This document shows positions 18,034 through 27,901 of a DNA stretch of 64,000 nt, piece after piece. Below the pieces are notes generated by a model, which was not told where the DNA came from, searched no databases, and was given only the letters and a program-made list of their open reading frames with translations. The DNA comes from Chryseobacterium soli (lineage in GTDB: Bacteria > Bacteroidota > Bacteroidia > Flavobacteriales > Weeksellaceae), in assembly GCF_000737705.1 (NCBI RefSeq), contig NZ_JPRH01000001.1:1087103-1151102 (forward strand), read 5' to 3'. A program made the position numbers and the translations under genes. The stretch's first letter is position 1; every line of letters starts with the position of its first letter.

Positions 18034-18506
18034 TAATCATTATGATAAGGTTTTCCCTGTAAGATCTGGTCGGCTCTATAAAGCTGTTCAACGATAAATA
18101 AACGGATCATCTGATGCGTGAATGTCATTTTAGATAATGACATTTTTTCGTTGGCTCTGTTGTAGATGTCCTCAGAAAAACCATAAGCACCACCGATCAG
18201 AATATGTACTTTTTTAACGGAAGAATTCATCCAGGTATCAATTTTCTGAGCAAATTCCCGGCTGGTAAATTGTTTTCCTTTTTCATCCAGAATCACAACC
18301 AGATCATTTTTGTCGATACCGTTTATGAAAAGTTTAGCTTCTTCTTTCTTTAAAAGGTCCGGTGACAGATTTTTGGCGTTTTTAACGTCTGGAATTTCAG
18401 TAATTTCAAAATTCCAGTGCTTGGGAAGCCGCGTAAGATAATAATTGATTAAAGAGGTGATTTCTTTATCGTCTGTTTTGCCGATACAAAGTAAACTGAT
18501 TCGCAT
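18033..18506 (-). CDS. rlmH: 23S rRNA (pseudouridine-1915-N3)-methyltransferase RlmH
   Basis: A 157-residue SPOUT enzyme that methylates pseudouridine 1915 in helix 69 of 23S rRNA. MRISLLCIGKT at the N-terminus, the SAM-binding LIGGAYGFSEDIYNRA (about 103-118) and the C-terminal FTHQMIRLFIVEQLYRADQILQGKPYHND are the classic RlmH signature. It has its own promoter box upstream and no terminator between it and the repeat tract. Confidence 0.97.
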   Translation of the reverse strand: MRISLLCIGKTDDKEITSLINYYLTRLPKHWNFEITEIPDVKNAKNLSPDLLKKEEAKLFINGIDKNDLVVILDEKGKQFTSREFAQKIDTWMNSSVKKVHILIGGAYGFSEDIYNRANEKMSLSKMTFTHQMIRLFIVEQLYRADQILQGKPYHND

Positions 18507-18533
18507 TTCTTAAGAGGGTTTCAATAGAAAGTC

Positions 18534-18541
18534 CAAAGATA
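18534..18541 (-). promoter_or_regulatory. -7 box for rlmH
   Basis: Minus strand TATCTTTG, a full TAnnTTTG match, 27 bases before the rlmH ATG. The rest of the 322-base gap to 18828 shows no gene. Confidence 0.5.
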
Positions 18542-18828
18542 CTATTTTTTGTGGAGGTACGATTGTGCCGGAAAAGAATAGGGGACGAACCGAAGTTTAT
18601 GAGAGGATTTCTAAATGAAAATCAAATATCAATTCATCATAAAGTATTTCAGTTGAATAATCCTCAAATTCCTTATGTTCTAAAAATTCTGTATTTTTAC
18701 AAGATCAACTCACTGTGATTAATTGAAATTGCTTTTCTGCATCTTTTTTTGATTTTTTAGCTTCTTTATTCGGAAGGTAAAGGTGTAATTTGAAAAAACT
18801 GTATGAAAGGAAACACAAATAAGATAAG

Positions 18829-19842
18829 ATGGCTATAAAAGTTCCCAGGTTTATTATAAAGGTTCAGGATTTTTTTGATGATATCCATATTCCAGTTCTG
18901 GGAATATCGCTTTGGCAGTTGTTTCAGATTTATATCTCGGGAATTTTTAAAGGGAACATTGGAAGAAAAGCAGCGGCAATTTCCTGGAGTTTTACCATCA
19001 GTTTATTTCCATTTCTTCTTTTCCTGCTTTCTGTTTTACCGTATATGCCGCACTATGATAAATTGCAGTTTTATATTTTTGAAGTCCTGATGCATAACAT
19101 TATTCCATCCAATATGGAACATGATGTAAGAGGATATATTGAGACCAATATTATCCCGAATATGAAGGGAATCAGTAATCTGACGATCGTTCTGGCACTG
19201 GTATTTGCAACCAACGGAACTTTTTCTCTTATTAATGGTTTTAATGAAAACTCGGACGAAAAGCTTACCGATGTAAAAGAATTCATCCTTTCTTTTTTTA
19301 TTACCATAGGCTTTATTACCATCGTTTTTATGGCACTTTTCGGAGTCTATTATGTGGAGGTCGTTATGAAGCTTTTTACCCCGGCTTATGATGTTTCGTG
19401 GCTGGTGAAAAACCTTTCCAAGATTATTGGATTTGTCTCTTTCCCTCTGTTTTATTTTATCCTTCTGACCTTATTTTACTGGTTGGGAACAGTGAAAATT
19501 TCCAGATTCAGACAGGCAGTTCCGGGAGCTATTCTTACGACGGTATTGTTCGTGGCTACCACGTATTTATTTGCGATTTATGTGAAAGATATTGCCCGAT
19601 ACAACGTTCTTTACGGTTCCATCGGAAGTATGATTTTATTAATGGTTTGGGTGAATGTGAATGTCTACCTACTGTTATTCGGGAATGAGCTCAATATGGC
19701 CATCAGAAAATTACGGATCGAAAAATTAATGTCCGATGAAATTAAAAAAGAAACTGCCAATTACCATTTCATGATCACTGAACCCAGTGAAAGCAGCGAA
19801 GAACATCACAGAAAATTAGAAAATTACAAGAAAAAGGATTAA
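18829..19842 (+). CDS. YihY/BrkB-family inner-membrane protein
   Basis: A 337-residue protein with six membrane segments and the YihY order: GRKAAAISWSFTISLFPFLLFLLS (about 46-69), a long periplasmic loop, GVYYVEVV, and a late LLMVWVNVNVYLLLFGNELNMAI (about 269-291). The family was once called ribonuclease BN, which is wrong. Its function is unsettled and may be transport or envelope-related. The last four bases overlap the convergent nhaA stop, so the two have no separate terminators. Confidence 0.85.
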   Translation: MAIKVPRFIIKVQDFFDDIHIPVLGISLWQLFQIYISGIFKGNIGRKAAAISWSFTISLFPFLLFLLSVLPYMPHYDKLQFYIFEVLMHNIIPSNMEHDVRGYIETNIIPNMKGISNLTIVLALVFATNGTFSLINGFNENSDEKLTDVKEFILSFFITIGFITIVFMALFGVYYVEVVMKLFTPAYDVSWLVKNLSKIIGFVSFPLFYFILLTLFYWLGTVKISRFRQAVPGAILTTVLFVATTYLFAIYVKDIARYNVLYGSIGSMILLMVWVNVNVYLLLFGNELNMAIRKLRIEKLMSDEIKKETANYHFMITEPSESSEEHHRKLENYKKKD

Positions 19843-21017
19843 TTTTCTATCAGGTTTGGATCCTTTTTAGCACTCATTCTTAATACGGTGAATCCCAAAA
19901 CAGCAGATAAAAAAGAAGCGATCAGAATGGCAAATTTTGCCTCATCCTGAATCGGTATCTGATCTTTAAAGGAAAGCAATGCAATAAAAATTGACATGGT
20001 AAAACCTATTCCTGCCAGCAGGCCAACCCCAATCATTTGTGTCCACGAACTGTTTTGAGGTAGTGAACTTAACTTCATTTTAATGGCTATAAATGAAAAC
20101 AGATTAATACCGAGAAGTTTTCCTGCTACCAATCCGCCAATAATCCCCAATCCTAGTGTACTGGTCACTCCCTGAACCATTTCGCTGTTAAAAGCAATAT
20201 TGGTATTCGTTAAAGCAAATATAGGCATGATGAGGAAATTCACCGGAAGATGGAGTTTGTGCTCCAGTTTTTCCAAAGGTGAAATAGTGACATTGGAGAC
20301 ATTTGTCGGAATTGAAAAAGCCAGTACAACCCCCGCAATCGTCGCATGAATTCCTGAATGATGCAGGAAATACCATAAAAATAATCCCGGAATAATATAG
20401 AAAATAAGCTTTGTAACCTTGAAAAAGTTCAACAGAAATAGCAGAAGCGTTACCCCTGCGGACAAAAGTAAATAGATCCAATGAATCTGATCGGTATAGA
20501 AAATAGCAATTACTAAAATAGCTCCCAAATCATCCACAATAGCCAATGCAGCAAGGAAAATTTTGATAGAATTGGGAATTCTTTTTCCCAGCATAGAAAC
20601 AATCGCCAGTGAAAAGGCGATATCAGTAGCCATAGGAATTCCCCAGCCGTTGGCATATTCCGTTCCGAAATTGAAGAACGTATAGATAAGTGCCGGTACC
20701 AGCATACCGCCTACCGCCGCAAAAATAGGCAAAGAGGCATTTTTGAAGGACGAAAGTTCACCTTCCACCATTTCTCTTTTTATCTCAAGCCCTACCAGCA
20801 AAAAGAAAATGGCCATTAATCCATCATTGATCCAGATGCTGACAGGATATTCCAAATGAAAGAGATGAGTCCCCACATTGTTGTCCAGAAAGCTTTGAAA
20901 ACCTTCGCCTGCAGATGAATTGGCAATTAGTAATGAAGCCAGCACACAGAGAATAAGGATTATTCCTGAGGATTGGCTGCTGTTGAAAAATTTCTTGAAA
21001 TATAGAGTTAAATTCAT
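19839..21017 (-). CDS. nhaA: Na+/H+ antiporter NhaA
   Basis: A 392-residue, 12-helix antiporter that exports sodium in exchange for protons. The sodium-binding pair is Asp162-Asp163 in ALAIVDDLGAILV, with Asp132 in MATDIAFSLA as the third acidic residue, matching the E. coli arrangement. The N-terminal MNLTLYFKKFFNSSQSSGIILI is also typical. It begins two bases after the RelA/SpoT gene on the same strand, so both are likely one transcript. Confidence 0.95.
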   Translation of the reverse strand: MNLTLYFKKFFNSSQSSGIILILCVLASLLIANSSAGEGFQSFLDNNVGTHLFHLEYPVSIWINDGLMAIFFLLVGLEIKREMVEGELSSFKNASLPIFAAVGGMLVPALIYTFFNFGTEYANGWGIPMATDIAFSLAIVSMLGKRIPNSIKIFLAALAIVDDLGAILVIAIFYTDQIHWIYLLLSAGVTLLLFLLNFFKVTKLIFYIIPGLFLWYFLHHSGIHATIAGVVLAFSIPTNVSNVTISPLEKLEHKLHLPVNFLIMPIFALTNTNIAFNSEMVQGVTSTLGLGIIGGLVAGKLLGINLFSFIAIKMKLSSLPQNSSWTQMIGVGLLAGIGFTMSIFIALLSFKDQIPIQDEAKFAILIASFLSAVLGFTVLRMSAKKDPNLIEN

Positions 21018-21019
21018 AT

Positions 21020-23230
21020 CTAAGATTGTAATCGCCTCACGATGGAAACGCCGTCAATATCTTTAAGTTTTTTAAATGTTTCTTCCAGCTGGCTTTTGTT
21101 TTTCACTTCCAGGTTGATGTTGCCGGTAAAAATTCCGTCATTGGATTCAATAGACATACTCTTCATATCCATTCCCATACTGCCGCTGATGACAGCTGTA
21201 ATATCATTGATCATTCCCATTCTGTCAAGCCCTTCAATCTCAATTTTAACTCTGTTTTTGAAGCTTTCGGCATTTACCCATTTTGCAGGAATTACCCTGT
21301 AATCGTATTGTGCTCTCAGGTTAATGGCATTCGGACAGTTATCACTGTGAACCTTGATTCCGTCAGAAATGGTGATGAATCCGAAAATTTTATCTCCAGG
21401 AATTACCGTACAGCATTTTGCGTAGCTATAATTCAGTTTTTCTCCGTCTTTTCCGAAGATAATCATGTCGAGATTCTGCTCTTTAGGCTCTACGAAATGC
21501 TGATTCTTCGCGGGTGATTTTCTGAATCTTGAAAGTAAATTATTAAACATATTCTTACTTTCAATATATTTTCTTAAGCTGCTTGCATCCAGTTCATTGG
21601 TTTGAAACTTAAGGAACAGCTCCTGGGAAGATTTAAGATTAAAGAATTTTTGAAGTTTGTTGACTTCTTCATCATTAAAATTAATTTTTGCGTGACGCAG
21701 TTTTCTCTGAAGAATTTCCTTGCCTTCGTCTACCAGCTGGTTTTTTTGTGAATTCAGATAACTTTTGACCTTGGACTTGGCTTTAGAGGTCACCACAAAT
21801 TCCAGCCAGTCAGATTTTGGTTTCTGGTTCTGAGAAGAAAGGATGTCCACCTGATCTCCGTTTTGAAGAACGTACGAGATGGGAACCAGTTTTCCGTTAA
21901 TTTTTGCGCCAAGACACTTCATTCCCAGATCCGAATGGACGGAAAAGGCAAAATCCAGTGCTGTAGCGTTGGTGGGAAGAATTTTAATTTCTCCTTTCGG
22001 AGTAAAGACAAATACTTCTTTTGAATATAAATTAAGCTTAATATTATCTAAAAGCTCTGAAGTTGATAAGTTTTGCTGCTGTTCAAGGATATCACGAATT
22101 TCAGTGACCCATCTTTCAAAATTTCGGTCATCGGAGCTTTGTTTGTAGCCTTCCTTGTATTTGTAGTGGGCGGCAACGCCTTTTTCAGCAATTTCATCCA
22201 TTCTTTCAGAACGGATCTGTACTTCAATCCATTTTTTATCAGGTCCGAGTACGGTAAGGTGCAAACTTTCATATCCGGTAGAACGGGGTTGGGTGATCCA
22301 GTCACGCATCCTTGACGGGTTACTGTGGTATACATCCGTTACGATGGAATAAATTTTCCAAGCCAGAAATTTTTCATTTTTAGCATCGGATTTATAGATG
22401 ATTCTGATGGCGTAATTATCAAAGACTTCCTCAAAAGAAACGCCTTGCTTCAGCATTTTTCTGTAAATGGAAGAGATCGCTTTTGCTCGCCCCTTGATGG
22501 TAAAATTAAGGCCTTCATCTTTTAATCTTTCAGAAACTTCCGTTTTGAATTCTTCGATGTATCGTTCACGGTTTTCTTTCGCGAGCTCCAATTTTTCCGT
22601 AATCTCTGTATAGACATCCGGATTGTTGTATTTTAAAGATAAATCTTCAAGTTCTGATTTGATGTTATACAATCCTAAACGGTGCGCCATGGGAGCATAG
22701 ATGTAGACGGTTTCGGAAGCAATTTTCTTCTGTTTGTCCGGAGCCATGCTTTCCAGCGTACGCATATTGTGAAGACGGTCTGCAATCTTGATCAGAATCA
22801 CTCTGAAATCTTCAGAAAGGGTCAGCAGAAGTTTTCTGTAATTTTCAGATTGTACGGAGATATTCTGATGGTTCATGATGGATATTTTCGTTAATCCATT
22901 CACAATATTGGCTATTTTTTCGCCAAAAATCTTTTTAATATCTTCATATGTATAATCCGAATCTTCTATAACGTCATGCAGAAGGGCACAGGCAATGGAA
23001 GTTGCTCCCAAACCTATTTCCGTCGCTACAATTTTGGCAACCGCAATGGGATGGTAGATGTAAGGTTCTCCGGATTTTCTTCTTTGATCTTTGTGGGCAT
23101 CTAAAGCAATATCAAATGCCTTTCGGATAAGTTTGTTATTTTCCTCATCCAAAGTCCTGTAAGTATTAGAAATCAGGTCTTTATATCTTGCAAGGATTTC
23201 TTTGTTTTCTTGTTCTAAATCGTAACTCAT
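21020..23230 (-). CDS. Bifunctional (p)ppGpp synthetase/hydrolase (RelA/SpoT)
   Basis: A 736-residue stringent-response enzyme. Domains in order: HD hydrolase (about 45-200) with ACALLHDVIEDSDYT at residues 80-93, including the intact His85-Asp86 pair; synthetase (about 240-370) with RSTGYESLHLTV; TGS (about 400-465); a conserved Cys-rich CCTVIPGD stretch (near 621); and C-terminal ACT (about 660-736). Both catalytic halves look intact, so it should make and degrade (p)ppGpp. It leads a likely operon with nhaA. Confidence 0.95.
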   Translation of the reverse strand: MSYDLEQENKEILARYKDLISNTYRTLDEENNKLIRKAFDIALDAHKDQRRKSGEPYIYHPIAVAKIVATEIGLGATSIACALLHDVIEDSDYTYEDIKKIFGEKIANIVNGLTKISIMNHQNISVQSENYRKLLLTLSEDFRVILIKIADRLHNMRTLESMAPDKQKKIASETVYIYAPMAHRLGLYNIKSELEDLSLKYNNPDVYTEITEKLELAKENRERYIEEFKTEVSERLKDEGLNFTIKGRAKAISSIYRKMLKQGVSFEEVFDNYAIRIIYKSDAKNEKFLAWKIYSIVTDVYHSNPSRMRDWITQPRSTGYESLHLTVLGPDKKWIEVQIRSERMDEIAEKGVAAHYKYKEGYKQSSDDRNFERWVTEIRDILEQQQNLSTSELLDNIKLNLYSKEVFVFTPKGEIKILPTNATALDFAFSVHSDLGMKCLGAKINGKLVPISYVLQNGDQVDILSSQNQKPKSDWLEFVVTSKAKSKVKSYLNSQKNQLVDEGKEILQRKLRHAKINFNDEEVNKLQKFFNLKSSQELFLKFQTNELDASSLRKYIESKNMFNNLLSRFRKSPAKNQHFVEPKEQNLDMIIFGKDGEKLNYSYAKCCTVIPGDKIFGFITISDGIKVHSDNCPNAINLRAQYDYRVIPAKWVNAESFKNRVKIEIEGLDRMGMINDITAVISGSMGMDMKSMSIESNDGIFTGNINLEVKNKSQLEETFKKLKDIDGVSIVRRLQS

Positions 23231-23291
23231 TTGTGCTAATGCCTATATTTAAACGAAAATACGAAAATTTTTGCACTTTTCAAACACTAAA

Positions 23292-23318
23292 AAATCCGCA
23301 GAACAGGCCTGCGGATTT
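23292..23318 (-). terminator. Intrinsic terminator after the small unknown gene
   Basis: AAATCCGCA (23292-23300) pairs with TGCGGATTT (23310-23318); on the minus strand the stem is followed by a T-run, 22 bases beyond the stop of the gene ending at 23341. Confidence 0.8.
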
Positions 23319-23340
23319 CCGGTTATTAGATTTAATGTAT

Positions 23341-23706
23341 TTAAAATTTTAATTCTGAATCTATGCCCTGAGTAGAACTTTTTATTTTCACATCCGGACT
23401 GTTGTGTATTTCTGCCTTGCTCCGGGCATCGATGAATCTTTTAATATTATGGTATTCAGCTTGTTGTATGGTCATGTTTTCAAATAAATAGGTCTTTACA
23501 ACAGAATTTTGATTGAAAATATTCTGAGCATTTTCCACCTGCTCATTGTCATGTACAGCCACACTGGCCAAATATTGAGTATTGTGTTGAGGATCGTTAA
23601 CGTACACAATATACTCTGAGTTTCCAAAACCTAAACTTTCTAAATCTGTCTCAAGCTTTTTGTAATCACTGTGAGGTTCAAATAATCCAGCTAATATTTT
23701 TGACAT
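23341..23706 (-). CDS. Small unknown soluble protein
   Basis: A 121-residue protein I do not recognise. The N-terminal 75 residues (KILAGLFEPHSDYKKLETDLESLGF, then EYIVYVNDPQ, then LASVAVHDNEQVENAQNIF) look like one alpha/beta fold with strands alternating with helices. This is similar in outline to small general-stress proteins that sense or bind unknown ligands, but that comparison is weak. The C-terminal 30 residues are polar. It has its own terminator and stands alone between the RelA/SpoT and acs genes. Confidence 0.65.
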   Translation of the reverse strand: MSKILAGLFEPHSDYKKLETDLESLGFGNSEYIVYVNDPQHNTQYLASVAVHDNEQVENAQNIFNQNSVVKTYLFENMTIQQAEYHNIKRFIDARSKAEIHNSPDVKIKSSTQGIDSELKF

Positions 23707-23886
23707 GGTGATGGTTTTTAAAATTTCTACTTAAAGGTACTCATTAATTTTCATTTATTTTATAAAAAAATCAATATAATTTGTATTTTATTATTTTATC
23801 TATAATTTATTGTTAAATTATTTGAAAATGTCTATTGAACATTTGTTTAATATATTTGATTAAAATAACCTGTTTTTTACCAAAAA

Positions 23887-23912
23887 ACTCTGCACGGATT
23901 ATTGTGCAGAGT
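23887..23912 (-). terminator. Intrinsic terminator ending the carboxylate operon
   Basis: ACTCTGCAC (23887-23895), eight-base loop, GTGCAGAGT (23904-23912). On the minus strand the stem is followed by six T, 50 bases past the acs stop. Confidence 0.85.
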
Positions 23913-23962
23913 GTATAAGTTGGGCTAAAGCCTGTTTGTGTTAAATTATTCCCCCTTAATAT

Positions 23963-25870
23963 TTAAATCCTTTCATTTTTGATTTCCTCAACAATTTCAG
24001 GATTCAATAGAGTAGAGATATCTCCGAAATTACTGAAGTCTCCCTCTGCAATCTTTCTCAGTATTCTACGCATAATTTTACCGGAACGTGTTTTCGGAAG
24101 CCCGGAAACAAACTGAATCTTATCAAGTTTTGCAATAGGACCGATCTGATCTGCAATCAACTGGTTGATTTCCTTTTTAAGATTTTCTTTCTGACGGCTT
24201 TCACCGGTTTCTTTTAACGTAACGAATCCGTACAAAGCGTTTCCTTTAATATCGTGAGGATAGCCTACAATTGCAGATTCTGCAACGGCAGGATGCTGGT
24301 TGATGCTGTCTTCAATCGGTGCTGTTCCCAAATTGTGTCCGGATACGATAATAACATCATCCACGCGGCCTGTAATTCTATAATAACCGACCTCATCTCT
24401 CAATGCACCGTCTCCGGTAAAATACTTTCCTGGAAAGGCTGTAAAGTAGGTTTCCTTGTATCTTTGATGGTCTCCCCATATGGTTCGAGCGATTCCCGGC
24501 CATGGGAAACGGATGCAAAGATTTCCCGTAACCTGATTTCCTGTAATTTCATTGCGTTTGTCATCCATCAGTACAGGCTGGATTCCAGGTAATGGAAGGG
24601 TGGCATAGGTAGGTTTTGTAGGTGTTATAAAGGGAAGCGGAGAAATCATGATGCCTCCTGTTTCTGTCTGCCACCAGGTATCCACGATAGGACATTTCTT
24701 TTTTCCGACATGATCGTTGAACCAGTGCCATGCTTCATCATTGATTGGTTCCCCTACGGATCCGATTACTCTTAATGAACTTAAATCATGTTTATCTACC
24801 CATTCTGTGCTTTCTTTTGCTAAAGAACGTATTGCGGTAGGAGCGGTGTAGAACTGGGTTACTTTATGTTTTTCAATCACTTCCCAGAAGCGGTCCGCCT
24901 CAGGGTAAGTAGGTACCCCTTCAAAAATTACGGTGGTGGCCCCGTTACAGAGCGGTCCGTAAAGGATATAGGAATGTCCGGTGATCCACCCGATGTCTGC
25001 GGTACACCAATAGATATCATTTTCCTGGTAATTGAAAACATTTTTAAAAGTATAGGCCGTGTAAACCATATATCCTGCACAGGTATGAAGCATACCCTTT
25101 GGTTTTCCGGTAGAACCCGACGTATACAGGATGAAAAGCGGATCTTCAGCATCCATAATAACCGTAACGAAATCCGGAGAAGCTTTTTCGTAAAGATCAG
25201 CCAGCCAGTGGTCTCTTCCTTCCTTCATGCTAATCTCGTTATGGGTTCTTTTTACCACTAAAACATGTTCTACGGTAGGAGTCTTTTCCAACGCTTCATC
25301 TACAATGCTTTTCAGATCTAATACTTTACTTCCTCTGTAGCTTCCGTCTGAGGTAATCACCATTTTAGCTCCACAGTCATTTACTCTTGACGAAACGGCC
25401 GCAGCAGAAAATCCGGCAAAAATTACCGAATGAACCGCTCCTAATTTTGCGCAGGCCAGCATAGTTACGGCCAGTTCCGGAATCATCGGGAGGTAGATGC
25501 ATACGCGGTCTCCTTTTTCAATACCCATTTCACGGAGTACGTTGGCAGTTTTATTCACTCTTGTATAGAGTTCATGGTAGGAAATGTGCTGGGCTTCTTC
25601 TTTAGGATCATTGGGTTCCCAGATAATGGCTGTTTTTTCACCTCTTACGGAAAGATGGCGGTCGATACAGTTTTTGGTGATATTTAATTTGGCGTCTTTA
25701 AACCAGGTAATTTTGGCTTCACTCATATCGTACTTCACCACCTTACTCCATCTCTGATACCATACAAAGTTTTGGTCCGCTATCTTATCCCAGAATTTTT
25801 TAGGATTTTTAATAGACTTTTTATATTCCTCAAAATAATGCGGTAAATCTTCTATTAAGTAATTTCTCAT
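23963..25870 (-). CDS. acs: Acetyl-CoA synthetase
   Basis: A 635-residue AMP-forming ligase that activates acetate to acetyl-CoA. The P-loop is FILYTSGSTGKPKGMLH (about 250-266), followed by WWQTETGG, the adenylate motif YFTGDGALRDEVGYYRITGRVDDVI, and the C-terminal GLPKTRSGKIMRR carrying the lysine that is commonly acetylated to switch the enzyme off. Length and the N-terminal ACAS extension fit Acs. It is last in the long minus-strand run, 59 bases after the propionyl-CoA synthetase-like gene, and ends at a strong terminator. Confidence 0.95.
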   Translation of the reverse strand: MRNYLIEDLPHYFEEYKKSIKNPKKFWDKIADQNFVWYQRWSKVVKYDMSEAKITWFKDAKLNITKNCIDRHLSVRGEKTAIIWEPNDPKEEAQHISYHELYTRVNKTANVLREMGIEKGDRVCIYLPMIPELAVTMLACAKLGAVHSVIFAGFSAAAVSSRVNDCGAKMVITSDGSYRGSKVLDLKSIVDEALEKTPTVEHVLVVKRTHNEISMKEGRDHWLADLYEKASPDFVTVIMDAEDPLFILYTSGSTGKPKGMLHTCAGYMVYTAYTFKNVFNYQENDIYWCTADIGWITGHSYILYGPLCNGATTVIFEGVPTYPEADRFWEVIEKHKVTQFYTAPTAIRSLAKESTEWVDKHDLSSLRVIGSVGEPINDEAWHWFNDHVGKKKCPIVDTWWQTETGGIMISPLPFITPTKPTYATLPLPGIQPVLMDDKRNEITGNQVTGNLCIRFPWPGIARTIWGDHQRYKETYFTAFPGKYFTGDGALRDEVGYYRITGRVDDVIIVSGHNLGTAPIEDSINQHPAVAESAIVGYPHDIKGNALYGFVTLKETGESRQKENLKKEINQLIADQIGPIAKLDKIQFVSGLPKTRSGKIMRRILRKIAEGDFSNFGDISTLLNPEIVEEIKNERI

Positions 25871-25929
25871 ATCCCTTTCTTTTTTGAAATTGTAATGTTT
25901 ATATTTTAAATTTATGTTTAATTTGTGGC

Positions 25930-27819
25930 TTAAGCCCTATATCCCCTGATTTTTTCCTGAATTTCATCAATGATTTTTTCATCATCAATGGTTGAAGGAA
26001 TCTGAAATTCTTTACCATCAAGTAAAGTTCTGATGAGCTTTCTTAAAATTTTCCCCGAACGTGTTTTTGGTAATCGTTTGACAGTCATTGCATTTTTTAA
26101 GAAGGCTACGGCCCCGATCTTTTCACGAACCATCTGAATGATCTCTTTTTCCAGGTCCTGCTCAGTGATGAGAGAACCATTCTTTACTACAACGGTGGCA
26201 AAGGGAATTTGGCCTTTTAGATTATCATCAATTCCCACAACGGTGCATTCTGCAACGTCCGGATGAGAAGAAACAATCTCCTCCATTTCCGAAGTGGAAA
26301 GCCTGTGGCCTGCAACATTAATCACATCGTCCACTCTTCCTGTGATGAAAATGTATCCGTCTTCATCTTTTATGGCGCCGTCACCGGAGAAATAATAACC
26401 GTTATATTGTGATAAATAGCTTTTCTGGTACCGTTCATAATCTTTCCAGACGCCTAAAAGGGCTCCGGGAGGAAGCGGAAGTTTGATAATTAAATAGCCT
26501 TCCTGATGAGCATCCAATTCATAGCCGTTTTCATCAAAAATTTTAATGTCATATCCGGGAATCGGTTTGCCTGCAGAAGCTCTTTTGATGGTGTAATTCT
26601 CATCATAAGTCATGAGCCCAAGCATCGGCCATCCTGATTCTGTCTGCCACCAATGATCAATAGCGGGAACCCCAATATGCTTTGCAAACCAGTCCAATGT
26701 AGCTACATCACACCGTTCTCCGGCTAAAAACTGCTTTTTGAAGTGGGACAGGTCATATTTCCTGACCAATTCTCCATTGGGATCTTCTTTTTTAATCGCC
26801 CTGATGGCAGTAGGCGCGGTAAACATGGCAGCAACTTTATATTCCGAAATGATTCTCCAGAATGTTCCGGCATCAGGAGTCATAATAGGCTTTCCTTCAA
26901 AAATAATAGTGGTATTTCTGTTGAGCAGAGGTCCGTATACTGTGTAACTATGACCAACAGCCCAGCCAAAATCAGACGCGGCCCAATAGGTTTCTCCGGG
27001 CTCTATTCCATAGATATACTTCATGGAAAATTTCAAAGCTACAGCATAACCTCCGGTATCGCGAACGATTCCTTTTGGTTTTCCGGTAGTTCCTGAAGTG
27101 TACAGTAAATAGAGTGGGTGGGTAGATTCAACGGAAACGCAGTCTATGGGTTCTGAATTTTTAACCAGTTCTTCATAATCAATAATCCCATCAAACATTT
27201 CGTGTTTGTTTTCAGTGAGTCTGCGGTTGTAAACAATGATGTGATCTACCTTATCCTGTGCCAGCTCAATGGCTTTTTCAACAAGCGGCAGATAAGGAAT
27301 TCTTTTCGCTATTTCTACACCGGCTGTTGCAGTAATCAATGCTTTAGGTTTACAGTCATCAATTCTTACCACCAGTTCATGCGGTGCAAAACCTCCGAAA
27401 ACAACATTATGAATCACACCGATTCTTGCACAGGCCAGCATGGCGAAAAGCGTTTGCGGGATCATCGGCATGTAAATTACTGCTGTATCGCCTTTTTTCA
27501 GACCTAAAGAAGCGAGTCCTCCGGCAAATTTTGCTATTTCCTCTTTCGCTTCATTAAAAGTGTACTGAAGTTTCTGATTGGTGACCGGAGAATCATAAAT
27601 AATAGCGGTTTGCGCTCCGAAACCATCTTCAATATGTTGATCGATGCACAAATAGCATATATTAAGCTTTCCGTCTGCAAACCACTGCGGATAATTATTT
27701 TTGTCCGGCGAAAGAATATCGGTTGGGAATTCAAACCAGTTGATATTTCCGGCCTGTTCTTTCCAGAAATTTTCTTTGTCTTCTATACTTCTTTTGAATA
27801 AGGCATCTGAATTGATCAT
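25930..27819 (-). CDS. prpE: Propionyl-CoA synthetase-like acyl-CoA ligase
   Basis: A 629-residue AMP-forming ligase of the PrpE/ACSS3 group. LYLLYTSGTTGKPKGIVRDTGG (about 232-253) contains the P-loop and the IVRDTGG extension typical of propionyl-CoA synthetases. WQTESGWPM replaces the TETGG of acetyl-CoA synthetase, pointing to a different acid pocket. RLPKTRSGKILR near the end holds the conserved lysine. Propionate is the likeliest substrate, but other short acids are possible. It sits between the response regulator (82 bases upstream) and acs. Confidence 0.8.
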   Translation of the reverse strand: MINSDALFKRSIEDKENFWKEQAGNINWFEFPTDILSPDKNNYPQWFADGKLNICYLCIDQHIEDGFGAQTAIIYDSPVTNQKLQYTFNEAKEEIAKFAGGLASLGLKKGDTAVIYMPMIPQTLFAMLACARIGVIHNVVFGGFAPHELVVRIDDCKPKALITATAGVEIAKRIPYLPLVEKAIELAQDKVDHIIVYNRRLTENKHEMFDGIIDYEELVKNSEPIDCVSVESTHPLYLLYTSGTTGKPKGIVRDTGGYAVALKFSMKYIYGIEPGETYWAASDFGWAVGHSYTVYGPLLNRNTTIIFEGKPIMTPDAGTFWRIISEYKVAAMFTAPTAIRAIKKEDPNGELVRKYDLSHFKKQFLAGERCDVATLDWFAKHIGVPAIDHWWQTESGWPMLGLMTYDENYTIKRASAGKPIPGYDIKIFDENGYELDAHQEGYLIIKLPLPPGALLGVWKDYERYQKSYLSQYNGYYFSGDGAIKDEDGYIFITGRVDDVINVAGHRLSTSEMEEIVSSHPDVAECTVVGIDDNLKGQIPFATVVVKNGSLITEQDLEKEIIQMVREKIGAVAFLKNAMTVKRLPKTRSGKILRKLIRTLLDGKEFQIPSTIDDEKIIDEIQEKIRGYRA

Positions 27820-27820
27820 G

Positions 27821-27900
27821 GGTGTTGGTTTTTTGGTTGTCTGTTGTTGGTGTTTAGCCTATAAGCCGTGTTGATAGTCTGAAATCTGGCATCTTGCTTC
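27821..27900. repeat. Heptad-periodic intergenic repeat
   Basis: GTTGGTTTTTTGGTTGTC then GTTGGTGTTTAG, spacer, and AGTCTGAAATCTGGCATCTTG: the same two-part layout as 17948-18033. It lies inside the predicted operon between the response regulator and prpE. Confidence 0.75.
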
Positions 27901-27901
27901 T